Below are positions 1 through 8,481 of a stretch of DNA of 59,027 nt, piece by piece. How positions within the stretch are numbered: the first letter of the stretch is position 1; each line of letters begins with the position of its first letter. The stretch is from Weissella viridescens (GTDB lineage Bacteria; Bacillota; Bacilli; Lactobacillales; Lactobacillaceae): positions 2,103 to 61,129 of the forward strand of contig NZ_JQBM01000003.1 of the NCBI RefSeq assembly GCF_001437355.1, given 5' to 3'. Below the pieces are notes generated by a model. The model did not search any database, was not told the origin of the DNA, and worked only from the letters and a program-made list of their open reading frames with translations. The translations under genes were made by a program, and so were the position numbers.

Positions 1-29
1 CTTAAAAAAGAATAATTTGTTCTTTTTTT

Positions 30-117
30 GGGGACATACTCAAGAGGCTGAAGAGGCGCCCCTGCTAAGGGTGTAGGTCGGGAAACTGGCGCGAGGGTTC
101 GAATCCCTCTGTCTCCG
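30..117 (+). tRNA. tRNA-Ser (anticodon GCT)
   Basis: An 88-nt cloverleaf can be drawn. The acceptor arm GGGGACA pairs with TGTCTCC (one G-T wobble). The D stem is CTC/GAG. The anticodon stem CGCCC/GGGTG encloses the loop CTGCTAA, giving anticodon GCT, which reads AGC and AGT serine codons. A long variable arm, as expected of tRNA-Ser, and the T arm GAGGG-TTCGAAT-CCCTC follow. The discriminator base is G and CCA is not encoded. It is followed by a terminator. The upstream context lies outside the window. Confidence 0.95.
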
Positions 118-142
118 TTATTAAATTTATGATCAATTAAGG

Positions 143-171
143 AAAACCTTTCAGAAATGAAAGGTTTTTTT
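143..171 (+). terminator. Intrinsic terminator of the tRNA-Ser unit
   Basis: A 10-11 bp stem AAACCTTTCA/TGAAAGGTTT with a GAAA tetraloop is followed directly by a run of seven T. It ends the transcript that carries the tRNA. Confidence 0.9.
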
Positions 172-702
172 GTTGTAACAAAATAAGGATGAGTATGAAA
201 GACGCAATGCAATTTTTCATACCAGCTTATCTGATCAAAGCGGACAATGACAGTTAGTATCTATAAATACAATGTAAATCGATGTTGTACACTTCAGCAT
301 ATAAATAAATCTATTCTATCGCTACAAAAGAAAGATATGTGTCGCTAAAGATTAGGCAACAGGCAAATTATGAATTTTTACATATGAATTTAAACAGAAG
401 TACGTAAAGATATATTCCTAAAAATAGGTAGGTACTAATTAATAGTTAGTCTCCAAACTCAGATTCTAAAATTTTTCCAGAGTTTAAATAAAAAACGTAA
501 AAATCTAAAAAAATTTTAATGACGTAAAGCAATATGTCTAAAATACACACAACTAGCCAAATGTAAGATGACTAGCTGTAAATATCAAGAAAATGAGACA
601 ATCAACCTTGTTAATTGTTAACAGGGTTATCTTGTTGTTTTTCCCTTTTTCTCATAAACTAATGGTACTTTAGCAAAACTAAAAGAAAGATGGGGGAATA
701 CA
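172..702. other. AT-rich gene-free spacer with one mini-ORF
   Basis: About 530 bases with no recognisable gene. The only coding-like element is a 20-codon ORF at 195-257 on the plus strand. It begins MKDAMQFFIP, ends in TAG, and has a good AAGGA ribosome site five bases before its ATG. No clear promoter precedes it, so it may be chance. The rest is rich in A and T with stop codons in all frames. Its place beside a tRNA gene, a common integration target, allows for a decayed insertion, but no attachment repeat is visible. Confidence 0.4.
604..628. repeat. Inverted repeat upstream of the XRE/TPR regulator
   Basis: AACCTTGTTAA and TTAACAGGGTT flank a TTG spacer, with a single G-T wobble, about 75 bases before the regulator start. 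It could be an operator for autoregulation. A T-rich stretch begins about 12 bases later, so a weak terminator is the alternative. Confidence 0.45.
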
Positions 703-1554
703 ATGATTGTAAAAGGTAGTTTACTAAAGCAACGGCGTGAACAATTGGGGATTTCACAAGGACAACTTTCAGAAGGGATTTGTCATCAGTCGATGGTCTC
801 GCGGGTTGAAAAAAGGGGGCATATCACGTCAATGACCGTACTGAAGGCTTTGTGTATGCGACTACACATTGATATTAGTCAAGTTGCTGAACTAACGACA
901 GAAAATCACGTACAGTTGTCATATGTGCGAGAGTTGGTTGAATGCTTTGAGTACAAGCAAGCCAAGAAGATTCTCGAATCTACTTCATTTATGCAGAATA
1001 TGGAAGACATGGTGATGCCAGAATTCCACTTATTGAAAGCTATTTGTTATTCAGAGTGCGGGGAACCACAAAAAGCACTACATTTTCTACAAATGGCCAT
1101 GAGTGGAACGCTTCATACACAAACGGGCCTACTGATTGAAATTTTTAACGAAATGGGTGGCGTTTGGATTAAGTTAAATGAGTTGGATAGTGCTAAGGAT
1201 TGTTTGGAACGTTGCTTGAACTTGATCAATTCGTTACCTGAGGCAAAGGCAGAGACGCTCAAACTTGTGATTGTGAAAGTCTACCGAAGGAAAGCTGAAT
1301 TAGCGGTTGCACTGAAACGATATACTGAAGCAATTGAATGGGTGGACCAGGCCATGAGTGTATTGCCGAAAGTAAATGCATACCATGAATTAGTACGTTT
1401 GCAAAAAATAAAAATTGAAAGTGCTGAAGAACTGGACCAACAATCAGAGAAGAAGGAAGCAATGCTATTGGCGTATGCCGCCAGATTATTCTCACAAGAC
1501 CAAAAATTGGAAGAAGAAACCCGACATTATCGATCAGAAATGGATTCAAAATAA
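703..1554 (+). CDS. XRE-type regulator with TPR-like domain (RRNPP-like)
   Basis: A 283-residue protein with an N-terminal Cro/CI-type helix-turn-helix (about residues 5-60; LLKQRREQLGISQGQLSEG leads into the recognition helix) and a long all-helical C-terminal part with TPR-like repeats (about 90-270). This is the architecture of the Rgg/PlcR/PrgX (RRNPP) family, whose members bind short signalling peptides on the TPR domain and switch DNA binding. The start has a strong GGGGG-containing ribosome site. An inverted repeat upstream could be its operator. No partner peptide gene is certain: the mini-ORF at 195-257 is a weak candidate. The target is unknown. The next gene, cydA, is on the same strand about 100 bases downstream and could be one. 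Confidence 0.75.
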   Translation: MIVKGSLLKQRREQLGISQGQLSEGICHQSMVSRVEKRGHITSMTVLKALCMRLHIDISQVAELTTENHVQLSYVRELVECFEYKQAKKILESTSFMQNMEDMVMPEFHLLKAICYSECGEPQKALHFLQMAMSGTLHTQTGLLIEIFNEMGGVWIKLNELDSAKDCLERCLNLINSLPEAKAETLKLVIVKVYRRKAELAVALKRYTEAIEWVDQAMSVLPKVNAYHELVRLQKIKIESAEELDQQSEKKEAMLLAYAARLFSQDQKLEEETRHYRSEMDSK

Positions 1555-1605
1555 AAAAAAGCAAGAAAGTTGCTGAATACACTAAAACTTTGTTCTTAAA
1601 AGTTG

Positions 1606-1611
1606 TATAAT
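1606..1611 (+). promoter_or_regulatory. Possible -10 element of the cydA promoter
   Basis: A perfect TATAAT lies 48 bases before the cydA start, preceded by TTG. No good -35 is found at 16-18 bp, so the promoter may need an activator or may be weak. Confidence 0.4.
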
Positions 1612-1658
1612 TAACTAGTTACATTTAGGAATATAGATTTTGGAGTAGGAGGCAAGTT

Positions 1659-3137
1659 ATGGACTTGATTACAGGTTTAACCATGCTAGACTTAAGCCGA
1701 TTCCAATTCGCAATGACAACGATTTTTCACTTCTTCTTTGTGCCATTGTCAATCGGATTAGGAATTATGGTAGCCATCATGGAAACCATGTACGTCGTCA
1801 AAGGTGACGATGTATACAAACGTATGACGAAGTTTTGGGGAAGAATTTTCCTTTTGAGCTTTGCCGTTGGAGTTGTTACTGGAATTATTCAAGAGTTCCA
1901 ATTCGGAATGAATTGGTCACGTTACTCACGTTATGTTGGTGATATCTTCGGACCAGCTTTGGCCGTCGAAGCTTTGGTCGCTTTCTTCTGTGAGTCAACA
2001 TTCTTGGGTCTTTGGATGTTTGGTTGGGATCGTTTTAAAAAGGGCGTTCACTTGCTATTCATCTGGTTAGTTGCAATTGGATCTGCTTTCTCAGCATTGT
2101 GGATTCTGGCAGCCAACTCATTTATGCAAAATCCAGTTGGATTTAAGATTGATCACAAGTTCGGACGTGCCGTACTTGTGGATTTCCCGGCATTGTTGAC
2201 TAATCATCAACTTTGGTTGGAATTCCCACACGTATTGTTCGCAACGATGCTCATTGGACCATTCGTCATTATTGGAATTTCTGCATTCTCACTTTTGCGT
2301 CGTAAAGACAATATTGATTTCTTTAAGAAGTCAGTTCATATTGCTTCAGCCGTCGCATTAGTAGGAACGTTGGGAATCTTGATTACAGGTGATAGCCACG
2401 CCTATAATGTTCAATTTGACCAACCAATGAAGTTTGCCGCAATGGAAGGTATTTCTGAAGACGTGGGTGGTAAGGACAAACAACAACCTTGGTCTGTTGT
2501 TGCTTATACCAACCCTAAGACGCATGAGACGGAATGGTCTCTTGATGTCCCATATCTATTGTCAGTCTTAGCCCATCATGACTTAACTGGTTATAATAAG
2601 GGTTCAGAAACGATTAATAAAGAATTGCACGAGAAGTATGATAAGAAGTTTGGTAAGGATATGAACTATTATGTTCCATCAAACACATTATTTTATGCTT
2701 TCCGTGTCATGGCCGGTGTTGCCGGTGTACTTGGATTACTTGCTGCAGTGGCATGGTGGTTTACACGTGCCAAGTCAACCTTTGATATCACAAAGTACCG
2801 TTGGGTATTGTGGATCTTTGGAATTGCAACATTTATTCCATTCTTTGGAACGACAGCAGGTTGGTTAATTACTGAACTTGGTCGTTATCCATGGATTGTG
2901 TACGGTGTCTTGACGATTGCAGATGCCGTTTCACCAAATGTTTCATTTGCTTCATTATTCATTTCAAACATTATCTACTTCTTGACGTTTACGGCATTAG
3001 GTGGTGTGATGATTTATCTATCACGTCGTGTCATGATTCAAGGTCCGGATTATGTTGATGAAGAAGTTGATGATGAACAAGCACCTGCTGACCCATTCTC
3101 TGCAGACTCATTTGATGAAAAGGGAGGTAACGACTAA
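1659..3137 (+). CDS. cydA: Cytochrome bd ubiquinol/menaquinol oxidase subunit I
   Basis: A 492-residue integral membrane protein that carries the quinol site and hemes of cytochrome bd and reduces oxygen to water. Seen in the sequence: the N-terminal segment with heme ligand His24 (FHFFFVPLSIG), a second conserved His near residue 191 (EFPHVLFATM), a short Q-loop and the GRYPW motif near the C-terminal helices. The tail after about residue 465 is acidic and soluble. The start follows a GGAGTAGGAGG ribosome site. The stop codon overlaps the cydB start (TAATG). No heme biosynthesis genes are in the window. In related bacteria the enzyme works only when heme is supplied, usually together with menaquinone. 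Confidence 0.95.
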   Translation: MDLITGLTMLDLSRFQFAMTTIFHFFFVPLSIGLGIMVAIMETMYVVKGDDVYKRMTKFWGRIFLLSFAVGVVTGIIQEFQFGMNWSRYSRYVGDIFGPALAVEALVAFFCESTFLGLWMFGWDRFKKGVHLLFIWLVAIGSAFSALWILAANSFMQNPVGFKIDHKFGRAVLVDFPALLTNHQLWLEFPHVLFATMLIGPFVIIGISAFSLLRRKDNIDFFKKSVHIASAVALVGTLGILITGDSHAYNVQFDQPMKFAAMEGISEDVGGKDKQQPWSVVAYTNPKTHETEWSLDVPYLLSVLAHHDLTGYNKGSETINKELHEKYDKKFGKDMNYYVPSNTLFYAFRVMAGVAGVLGLLAAVAWWFTRAKSTFDITKYRWVLWIFGIATFIPFFGTTAGWLITELGRYPWIVYGVLTIADAVSPNVSFASLFISNIIYFLTFTALGGVMIYLSRRVMIQGPDYVDEEVDDEQAPADPFSADSFDEKGGND

Positions 3138-4150
3138 TGCCTTCAATCTTACAAATTTTGTGGTTCGTATTAGTTGCCGTTCTATTTTCAGGTTTCTTCT
3201 TCCTTGAAGGATTTGATTTTGGTATCGGTATGTCACTTAAAACAGTGGCCAAAAATGAAGCAGAACAAGATGCCTTAATTAATTCTATCGGACCACATTG
3301 GGACGGTAATGAAGTTTGGTTGATTACTGCTGGTGGAGCTATGTTTGCGGCGATTCCTTACTGGTACGCCTCATTGTTCTCAGGCTTCTACCTTGTATTA
3401 TTCGTGATTTTACTCGGTTTGATTTATCGTGGTGTTTCATTCGAGTTCCGTGAGCAAATGCTTACAAATAAGTACCGTAACTTATGGACGACGATTGCAG
3501 CAGTTTCATCATTCATCGTGCCATTTATGTTTGGACTTATGTTCACTGACGTTGTTCGTGGAATGCCAATGAACGCAACTGGTGACATGTCAGCAACATT
3601 CTTTGATTATGTCAATATTTTCTCAATTGTTGGTGGTGTTGCACTTGCATTGCTTTCATATATGCATGGATTAAACTACATGCGTTTGAAGCTTGTAGAT
3701 GGTCCACTTGTTGAACGTGCGAAAAAGCAATTAAAGTTCCTTTACCCAACATTGTTGTTAGGTGAAGTTGCCTTTGCGATTACGCTTTACTTCAACACTG
3801 ACTTCTTTACGAAGAAGCCAATCATCACACTTATCTTGTTGGTCGTTATTGTTGGACTTACATTGCTTGCTTGGTACACAAATGGTACAAATCACCAATT
3901 CATTACATTCTTTGCTTTGGGATTTGCAATCATCACGGTTGTTGTACTATTACTTACAGGACTATATCCTCGCGTAATGGTTGCAACAAATCCAGCTCAC
4001 TCAATTTTGTTGAAGAATGCAACTTCAACACCATATACATTGAAGTGGATGACTGGAATTGCCTTCACTGCGGTGCCAATTGTTTTGGCCTACCAAGGAT
4101 GGAGCTTCTGGGTATTCCGTAAGCGAATCCAAGTTGCTGGTGAAAAGTAG
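3137..4150 (+). CDS. cydB: Cytochrome bd oxidase subunit II
   Basis: A 337-residue, roughly eight- to nine-helix membrane protein that partners CydA. The N-terminal FFFLEGFDFGIGM and the following HWDGNEVWLITAGGAMFAAIP are signature stretches of CydB. Length is normal for the family. Translation is coupled to cydA through the one-base stop/start overlap, with a GGGAGG ribosome site inside the end of cydA. A terminator follows, so cydAB may be made in excess over the cydDC genes downstream. Confidence 0.95.
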   Translation: MPSILQILWFVLVAVLFSGFFFLEGFDFGIGMSLKTVAKNEAEQDALINSIGPHWDGNEVWLITAGGAMFAAIPYWYASLFSGFYLVLFVILLGLIYRGVSFEFREQMLTNKYRNLWTTIAAVSSFIVPFMFGLMFTDVVRGMPMNATGDMSATFFDYVNIFSIVGGVALALLSYMHGLNYMRLKLVDGPLVERAKKQLKFLYPTLLLGEVAFAITLYFNTDFFTKKPIITLILLVVIVGLTLLAWYTNGTNHQFITFFALGFAIITVVVLLLTGLYPRVMVATNPAHSILLKNATSTPYTLKWMTGIAFTAVPIVLAYQGWSFWVFRKRIQVAGEK

Positions 4151-4175
4151 TATAATATAACATAGTTATGCTTAA

Positions 4176-4207
4176 AAAAGGGATCGGCATATTTGCCGGT
4201 CCCTTTT
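4176..4207 (+). terminator. Terminator between cydB and cydD
   Basis: AAAAGGGATCGGCA pairs with TGCCGGTCCCTTTT around a 4-base loop, with one G-T wobble and T residues in the 3' arm. With the cydD start only 28 bases away and no strong promoter visible in the gap, this probably acts as a leaky, expression-reducing terminator. Confidence 0.75.
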
Positions 4208-4234
4208 ATACATAAAAATTAGGAGATATGCACC

Positions 4235-5968
4235 ATGTTAGATAGAAGAATCTTTAAATTTAAAGGAGCGCGTCGCGCGTTGAGTTGGCTGGCGTTGCTA
4301 ACGCTAATTCAAGCCGTTGCAATTATTTTTCAGGGACGGTTCTTAAGTGTCAGTTTATCTGATTTATGGGGAAAAAAGACCTTAAACCAGGTTGCTTTGG
4401 TTTTAGGCATTTTTATTACAGCTTTTGTTGTGCGACAGTGCTTAACGGTAGCTAAAAATTATGTCTTGGTTCCGTTTGCAGATCGAACGACGGACCAACT
4501 GCAAAAGTCATTAATCGAAAAATATACAAAACTAGGACCAACCGTCATTTCAAATAATGGAACGGGTAAGTCTGTTAATTTGGCAATTGAAGGAATTGGT
4601 CAAGTAAATAATTATTTAACACTGGTACTCATTAAATTCGTTGATATGAGTATTGTGCCATGGTTGATTCTAGTTTATATGGCCTCAATTAAATGGGAGC
4701 AGGCACTTTTCTTATTTATTATTTATCCAATCATTGTGCTCTTTATGATTATCCTGGGATACACAGCGCAAGCTAAAGCAGATCGAGAATATGATCGATT
4801 CAATCGTTTATCAAATCATTTTGTTGATACACTGCGTGGTTTGACGACACTAAAGCAATTAGGGTTATCAAAAAGATATGCGAATAATGTGTACGAAGTC
4901 TCAGAAGATTATCGTAAAGCAACTTTGAGTACGCTAAGTATCGGGATTTTGTCTACGTTTGCCTTAGATTTTTTAACGACACTTTCAATTGCCGTCGTGG
5001 CGCTATTTTTAGGGCTTGATTTAATGAACGGGAACTTGATATTAGTTTCTGCGCTAACAATTTTGATTTTAGCGCCAGAGTATTTCTTACCAATTCGAAA
5101 CTTTGCGAATGATTACCATGCAACTTTGGACGGTAAAAATGCGTTAGCAGATATTTTCGATATCCTTGACCAACCTGAGACAAAAAATCAGGATGCTTAC
5201 CAACCTAAGCAAGCTGCATGGCAAGCAGATAGTACTTTAGCGTTGCAGAATGTTAATTACACATATCCAAAAACAAGTCAATTAGCCCTACAAAATATTT
5301 CAATGGAGATTAAAGGATTTGAAAAGGTTGGTTTGGTTGGAACTTCCGGTTCAGGAAAGTCAACGCTCTTGAACTTACTTGGTGGTTTTATTGATGGAGA
5401 AGGTGAAGTTAAAATTGAGGGTGAAAAAGTACCGCATTTGTCACAAAAAGCCTGGCAACAAAACTTACAATTTATGCCACAAGATCCATACATTTTTCAT
5501 GATACGGTACGCGCCAATCTTGCATTTTACGCACCTGAAGTGACAGATGTCCAAATCGAAAAGGTGATAGATCAAGTGGGACTTCAAGACTGGTTCAATA
5601 ATTTGACCGATGGTTTGGATACAATTATTGGTGATGGTGCTATGCAAACATCTGGGGGGCAAGCACAACGAATTGCCTTAGCCCGAATTATGTTGAATGA
5701 ATCACGGCGGGTGATCTTATTAGATGAACCAACTGCACATCTTGATATCGAAACTGAGATGCAACTTAAGCAGACGATGCTACCAATCTTTGAAAATCAT
5801 CTTGTAATTTTTGCAACGCATCGGTTGCATTGGTTAGCCCAGATGGATTGGATTATTGTGATGAAAGACGGACAAATTGTTGAACAAGGAACTCTTGCCG
5901 AGTTGAACGCAAATAATGGATATTTTGTTGAACTTCAAAAAGCAATGCAGGGGGCAGAACATGAGTAA
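4235..5968 (+). CDS. cydD: Cysteine/glutathione ABC exporter, CydD-type subunit
   Basis: A 577-residue half-transporter: an N-terminal six-helix ABC exporter domain (about 1-310), then an ATPase domain with Walker A GTSGSGKST (about 369-377), signature TSGGQAQR (about 472) and Walker B VILLDEP. With CydC it forms the heterodimer that exports thiols and is needed to assemble cytochrome bd. The order after cydAB is that of the Bacillota cydABCD locus, where the names of the two ABC subunits are sometimes swapped. The start has an AGGAGA ribosome site. Its end overlaps the next gene by eight bases, which suggests translational coupling and equal amounts. Confidence 0.88.
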   Translation: MLDRRIFKFKGARRALSWLALLTLIQAVAIIFQGRFLSVSLSDLWGKKTLNQVALVLGIFITAFVVRQCLTVAKNYVLVPFADRTTDQLQKSLIEKYTKLGPTVISNNGTGKSVNLAIEGIGQVNNYLTLVLIKFVDMSIVPWLILVYMASIKWEQALFLFIIYPIIVLFMIILGYTAQAKADREYDRFNRLSNHFVDTLRGLTTLKQLGLSKRYANNVYEVSEDYRKATLSTLSIGILSTFALDFLTTLSIAVVALFLGLDLMNGNLILVSALTILILAPEYFLPIRNFANDYHATLDGKNALADIFDILDQPETKNQDAYQPKQAAWQADSTLALQNVNYTYPKTSQLALQNISMEIKGFEKVGLVGTSGSGKSTLLNLLGGFIDGEGEVKIEGEKVPHLSQKAWQQNLQFMPQDPYIFHDTVRANLAFYAPEVTDVQIEKVIDQVGLQDWFNNLTDGLDTIIGDGAMQTSGGQAQRIALARIMLNESRRVILLDEPTAHLDIETEMQLKQTMLPIFENHLVIFATHRLHWLAQMDWIIVMKDGQIVEQGTLAELNANNGYFVELQKAMQGAEHE

Positions 5969-7706
5969 TTTATGGCAGATCATAAAGCATGACCGTTGGG
6001 TCTTTCCATACCTCAAACGTTATAAAGGGTTGTTAACCTTAATTATTTTTCTCGGGTTCATGACTTTCTTTTGTGGAGGAGCGTTGATGTTTACATCAGG
6101 CTACCTCATATCACGATCAGCACAAATGCCTGAGAATATTTTGATGGTTTATGCACCGATTGTTTTGACACGTGCGTTTGGAATTGGACGCCCTTCATTT
6201 CGTTACGCTGAACGGTTAACGTCGCATAATTGGGTATTACGTATTGTTTCATCATTTCGAAAAAAGCTCTATGAAATTGTTGAATCAGGAACGAAGAGTA
6301 TTTATGCCCACGTACAAACTGGGGAAGTCTTCAACTTGATGGCAAATGACCTATTTAAGATTGAAAATATGTATTTGCGTGTTATTTTCCCTAGTATCGT
6401 CGGATGGTTACTCTATGTATTGGGGACGTTGGCGCTCGGTATTTTTAGCCCAATTACTGCGCTCATTATTCTACTGGTCCTTGGAATTGACGCGCTTGTT
6501 TTGCCATTGATTACCCTCTCAATTATGGGACGTCGTGATGCACAGCAAAAGCAAGTTGAAGGTCGTATTTATACGAATTTAACTGATGCAGTCCTTGGGT
6601 TGCAGGATTGGATTTTGGCAGGTCGAACGACAGAGTTAGTTAACCGACAAGAAGCAGATTTCAATGAAATGGGTCAGTTACAAACAAAGGATGACCACTT
6701 TGATTGGTGGCGTAATTGGGTTGGCGAAGTCGTCATTGGATTGGCGGCCTTAATTTTAATTGTCTTTGCTACTGTCACATTTGGGCACACACATATGGGT
6801 GTGAATTGGATTGCGGCTTTTGGATTGGTACTCTTTCCAATCACGGATGCCTTAACAAGTATTAGTGATGGATTTGGTGAATTACCACGTTATGCTGATT
6901 CCATTAAGCGTTTGAATGACATGGATGAAAAAAGCCAGGCTGAAGCAAATGCTCAGATTACACAAGTCAATATTCCTGAAAAATTGAACATTGATTTGCA
7001 AGATGTTACCTTTTCCTATGATGGTAAAAAGCCTGTTTTAAAGAATCTTAATTTGGATATCCCCCGCGGACAACATCTAGAAATTCTAGGACAGTCGGGT
7101 GCTGGAAAATCAACTTTGTTAAAGTTGATTTTGGGTGATGAAACGCCACAGTCTGGTTCGGTCACAATTGGGGGAACACCGGTTGCTGCTCTGCAAGATC
7201 ATCGGGCTGAATTGATTTCGGTATTGGATCAGCAGCCATATTTGTTTGATACAACTGTGTCAAACAATTTGAAATTGGGAAACCTACATGCAACAGATGC
7301 GCAATTGTGGCAAGTACTTGAACAGGTTAACTTAAAGGACTTAGTTGAACAGTTACCAGAAAAATTGGATACACCAATGACTGAAGCTGGTAAGCGTTTT
7401 TCTGGTGGTGAAAAGCAGCGCTTTGCGTTAGCTCGAATCTTACTTCAGGATACGCCGATTGTTATCTTGGATGAGCCAACGGTAGGGCTCGATCCGATTA
7501 CTGAGCTAGCAGTACTTCAGACTATTTTTAAGACGTTGCAAGATAAAACATTGATCTGGGTAACACATCATTTGACAGGGGTGGAGCTTGTTGATCAAGT
7601 AATCTTTATTGAAGACGCCAAAGTTACGTTGTCTGGAACACCAGAACATTTAATGAAAACGTCGAAGCGTTTTGCCAATCTATTAGCAATGGATCATGGA
7701 AAATAA
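5961..7706 (+). CDS. cydC: Cysteine/glutathione ABC exporter, CydC-type subunit
   Basis: A 581-residue half-transporter that pairs with CydD. I chose the ATG at 5961 because it follows a GGGGGC ribosome site and gives the usual start; an in-frame upstream ATG lies inside cydD. Membrane helices cover about residues 20-310. The GGALMFTSGYLISRSA and RYAERLTSH stretches are typical of CydC. Walker A is GQSGAGKST (about 377) and the signature is FSGGEKQRFALARI (about 480). A strong terminator directly after the stop closes the cyd region. Confidence 0.88.
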   Translation: MSNLWQIIKHDRWVFPYLKRYKGLLTLIIFLGFMTFFCGGALMFTSGYLISRSAQMPENILMVYAPIVLTRAFGIGRPSFRYAERLTSHNWVLRIVSSFRKKLYEIVESGTKSIYAHVQTGEVFNLMANDLFKIENMYLRVIFPSIVGWLLYVLGTLALGIFSPITALIILLVLGIDALVLPLITLSIMGRRDAQQKQVEGRIYTNLTDAVLGLQDWILAGRTTELVNRQEADFNEMGQLQTKDDHFDWWRNWVGEVVIGLAALILIVFATVTFGHTHMGVNWIAAFGLVLFPITDALTSISDGFGELPRYADSIKRLNDMDEKSQAEANAQITQVNIPEKLNIDLQDVTFSYDGKKPVLKNLNLDIPRGQHLEILGQSGAGKSTLLKLILGDETPQSGSVTIGGTPVAALQDHRAELISVLDQQPYLFDTTVSNNLKLGNLHATDAQLWQVLEQVNLKDLVEQLPEKLDTPMTEAGKRFSGGEKQRFALARILLQDTPIVILDEPTVGLDPITELAVLQTIFKTLQDKTLIWVTHHLTGVELVDQVIFIEDAKVTLSGTPEHLMKTSKRFANLLAMDHGK

Positions 7707-7710
7707 AAAG

Positions 7711-7744
7711 AAGAGTTAATCGCTTCGGATTAACTCTTTTTTTC
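7711..7744 (+). terminator. Terminator after cydC
   Basis: AAGAGTTAATC and GATTAACTCTT form an 11-bp stem around GCTTCG, followed by a run of T. Confidence 0.9.
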
Positions 7745-7769
7745 TGTTTACACTTGTAACACTTTGATA

Positions 7770-7797
7770 TTGTAATCAGGCCCGTTTCTGGTATGAT
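7770..7797 (+). promoter_or_regulatory. Promoter of the glucosaminidase gene
   Basis: TTGTAA and TATGAT are separated by 16 bp, with an extended -10 (TGG before TATGAT). The gene start lies about 57 bases downstream of the -10. Confidence 0.6.
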
Positions 7798-7853
7798 TAA
7801 ACTTATTCAAACAATGTCAAAAACATTTTTGCTTTTGAAGAGAGGCAGTATTT

Positions 7854-8459
7854 ATGGCCAAAAAAAAGGAAAATAACGTCAAAGTGATCACGGCGTTATG
7901 TATTATCCTAACGATTGCCAGTTTAGTAACCATTAAATTAGTGCAACTTAATACGAATATAAATCAGCCAAGTACACACAAGCCAGCCAAAAGTCAGCAT
8001 GAGGTGTTCATTGAAGAGGTCGCGCCAACGGCTGTGCAAATTCAAAAGCAAGATCATGTTCCAGCATCGATTAGTATTGCACAAGCTGCACTAGAGTCGA
8101 ATTGGGGGACATCTAAGCTAGCAGCGGATTATAATAATTTGTATGGTGTAAAAGGTTCTGCCGAGACGAAAAACATCGAATTGCCGACTAAGGAATTTGT
8201 ACATGGTGAATGGAAGACAGTTCAAGCATCATTTCGTTGGTACGATAGTTGGAACCAATCGATGTGGGCGCATGCGACCCTGCTTGTTAATGGAACAACA
8301 GATAATAGTAACCGGTACACGTCTGTTCTGCAAAGTAACGACTATCATGGTGCTGCCAAAGCGTTGGTGGCCGGAGGTTATGCGACTGACCCACAATATG
8401 CCGAGAAATTAATTGAGATTATTGAAACATACCATTTAGATAAATATGATAAGCAGTAG
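7854..8459 (+). CDS. Membrane-anchored glucosaminidase-domain peptidoglycan hydrolase
   Basis: A 201-residue protein with a basic N-terminus and one hydrophobic segment (about 9-30) that is either a signal peptide or an anchor. The rest is a FlgJ/LytG-type N-acetylglucosaminidase domain: ASISIAQAALESNWGTSKLA carries the likely catalytic glutamate, followed by NNLYGVKG and the closing YATDPQYAEKLIEIIE. It should cleave glycan strands outside the membrane during growth or separation. It has no LysM, SH3 or choline-binding repeats, so the protein is a minimal version. Its own promoter lies upstream. The PurK-like gene starts 22 bases downstream and is probably co-transcribed. Confidence 0.85.
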   Translation: MAKKKENNVKVITALCIILTIASLVTIKLVQLNTNINQPSTHKPAKSQHEVFIEEVAPTAVQIQKQDHVPASISIAQAALESNWGTSKLAADYNNLYGVKGSAETKNIELPTKEFVHGEWKTVQASFRWYDSWNQSMWAHATLLVNGTTDNSNRYTSVLQSNDYHGAAKALVAGGYATDPQYAEKLIEIIETYHLDKYDKQ

Positions 8460-8481
8460 AAACTAAGGGGATATAGGAAAG

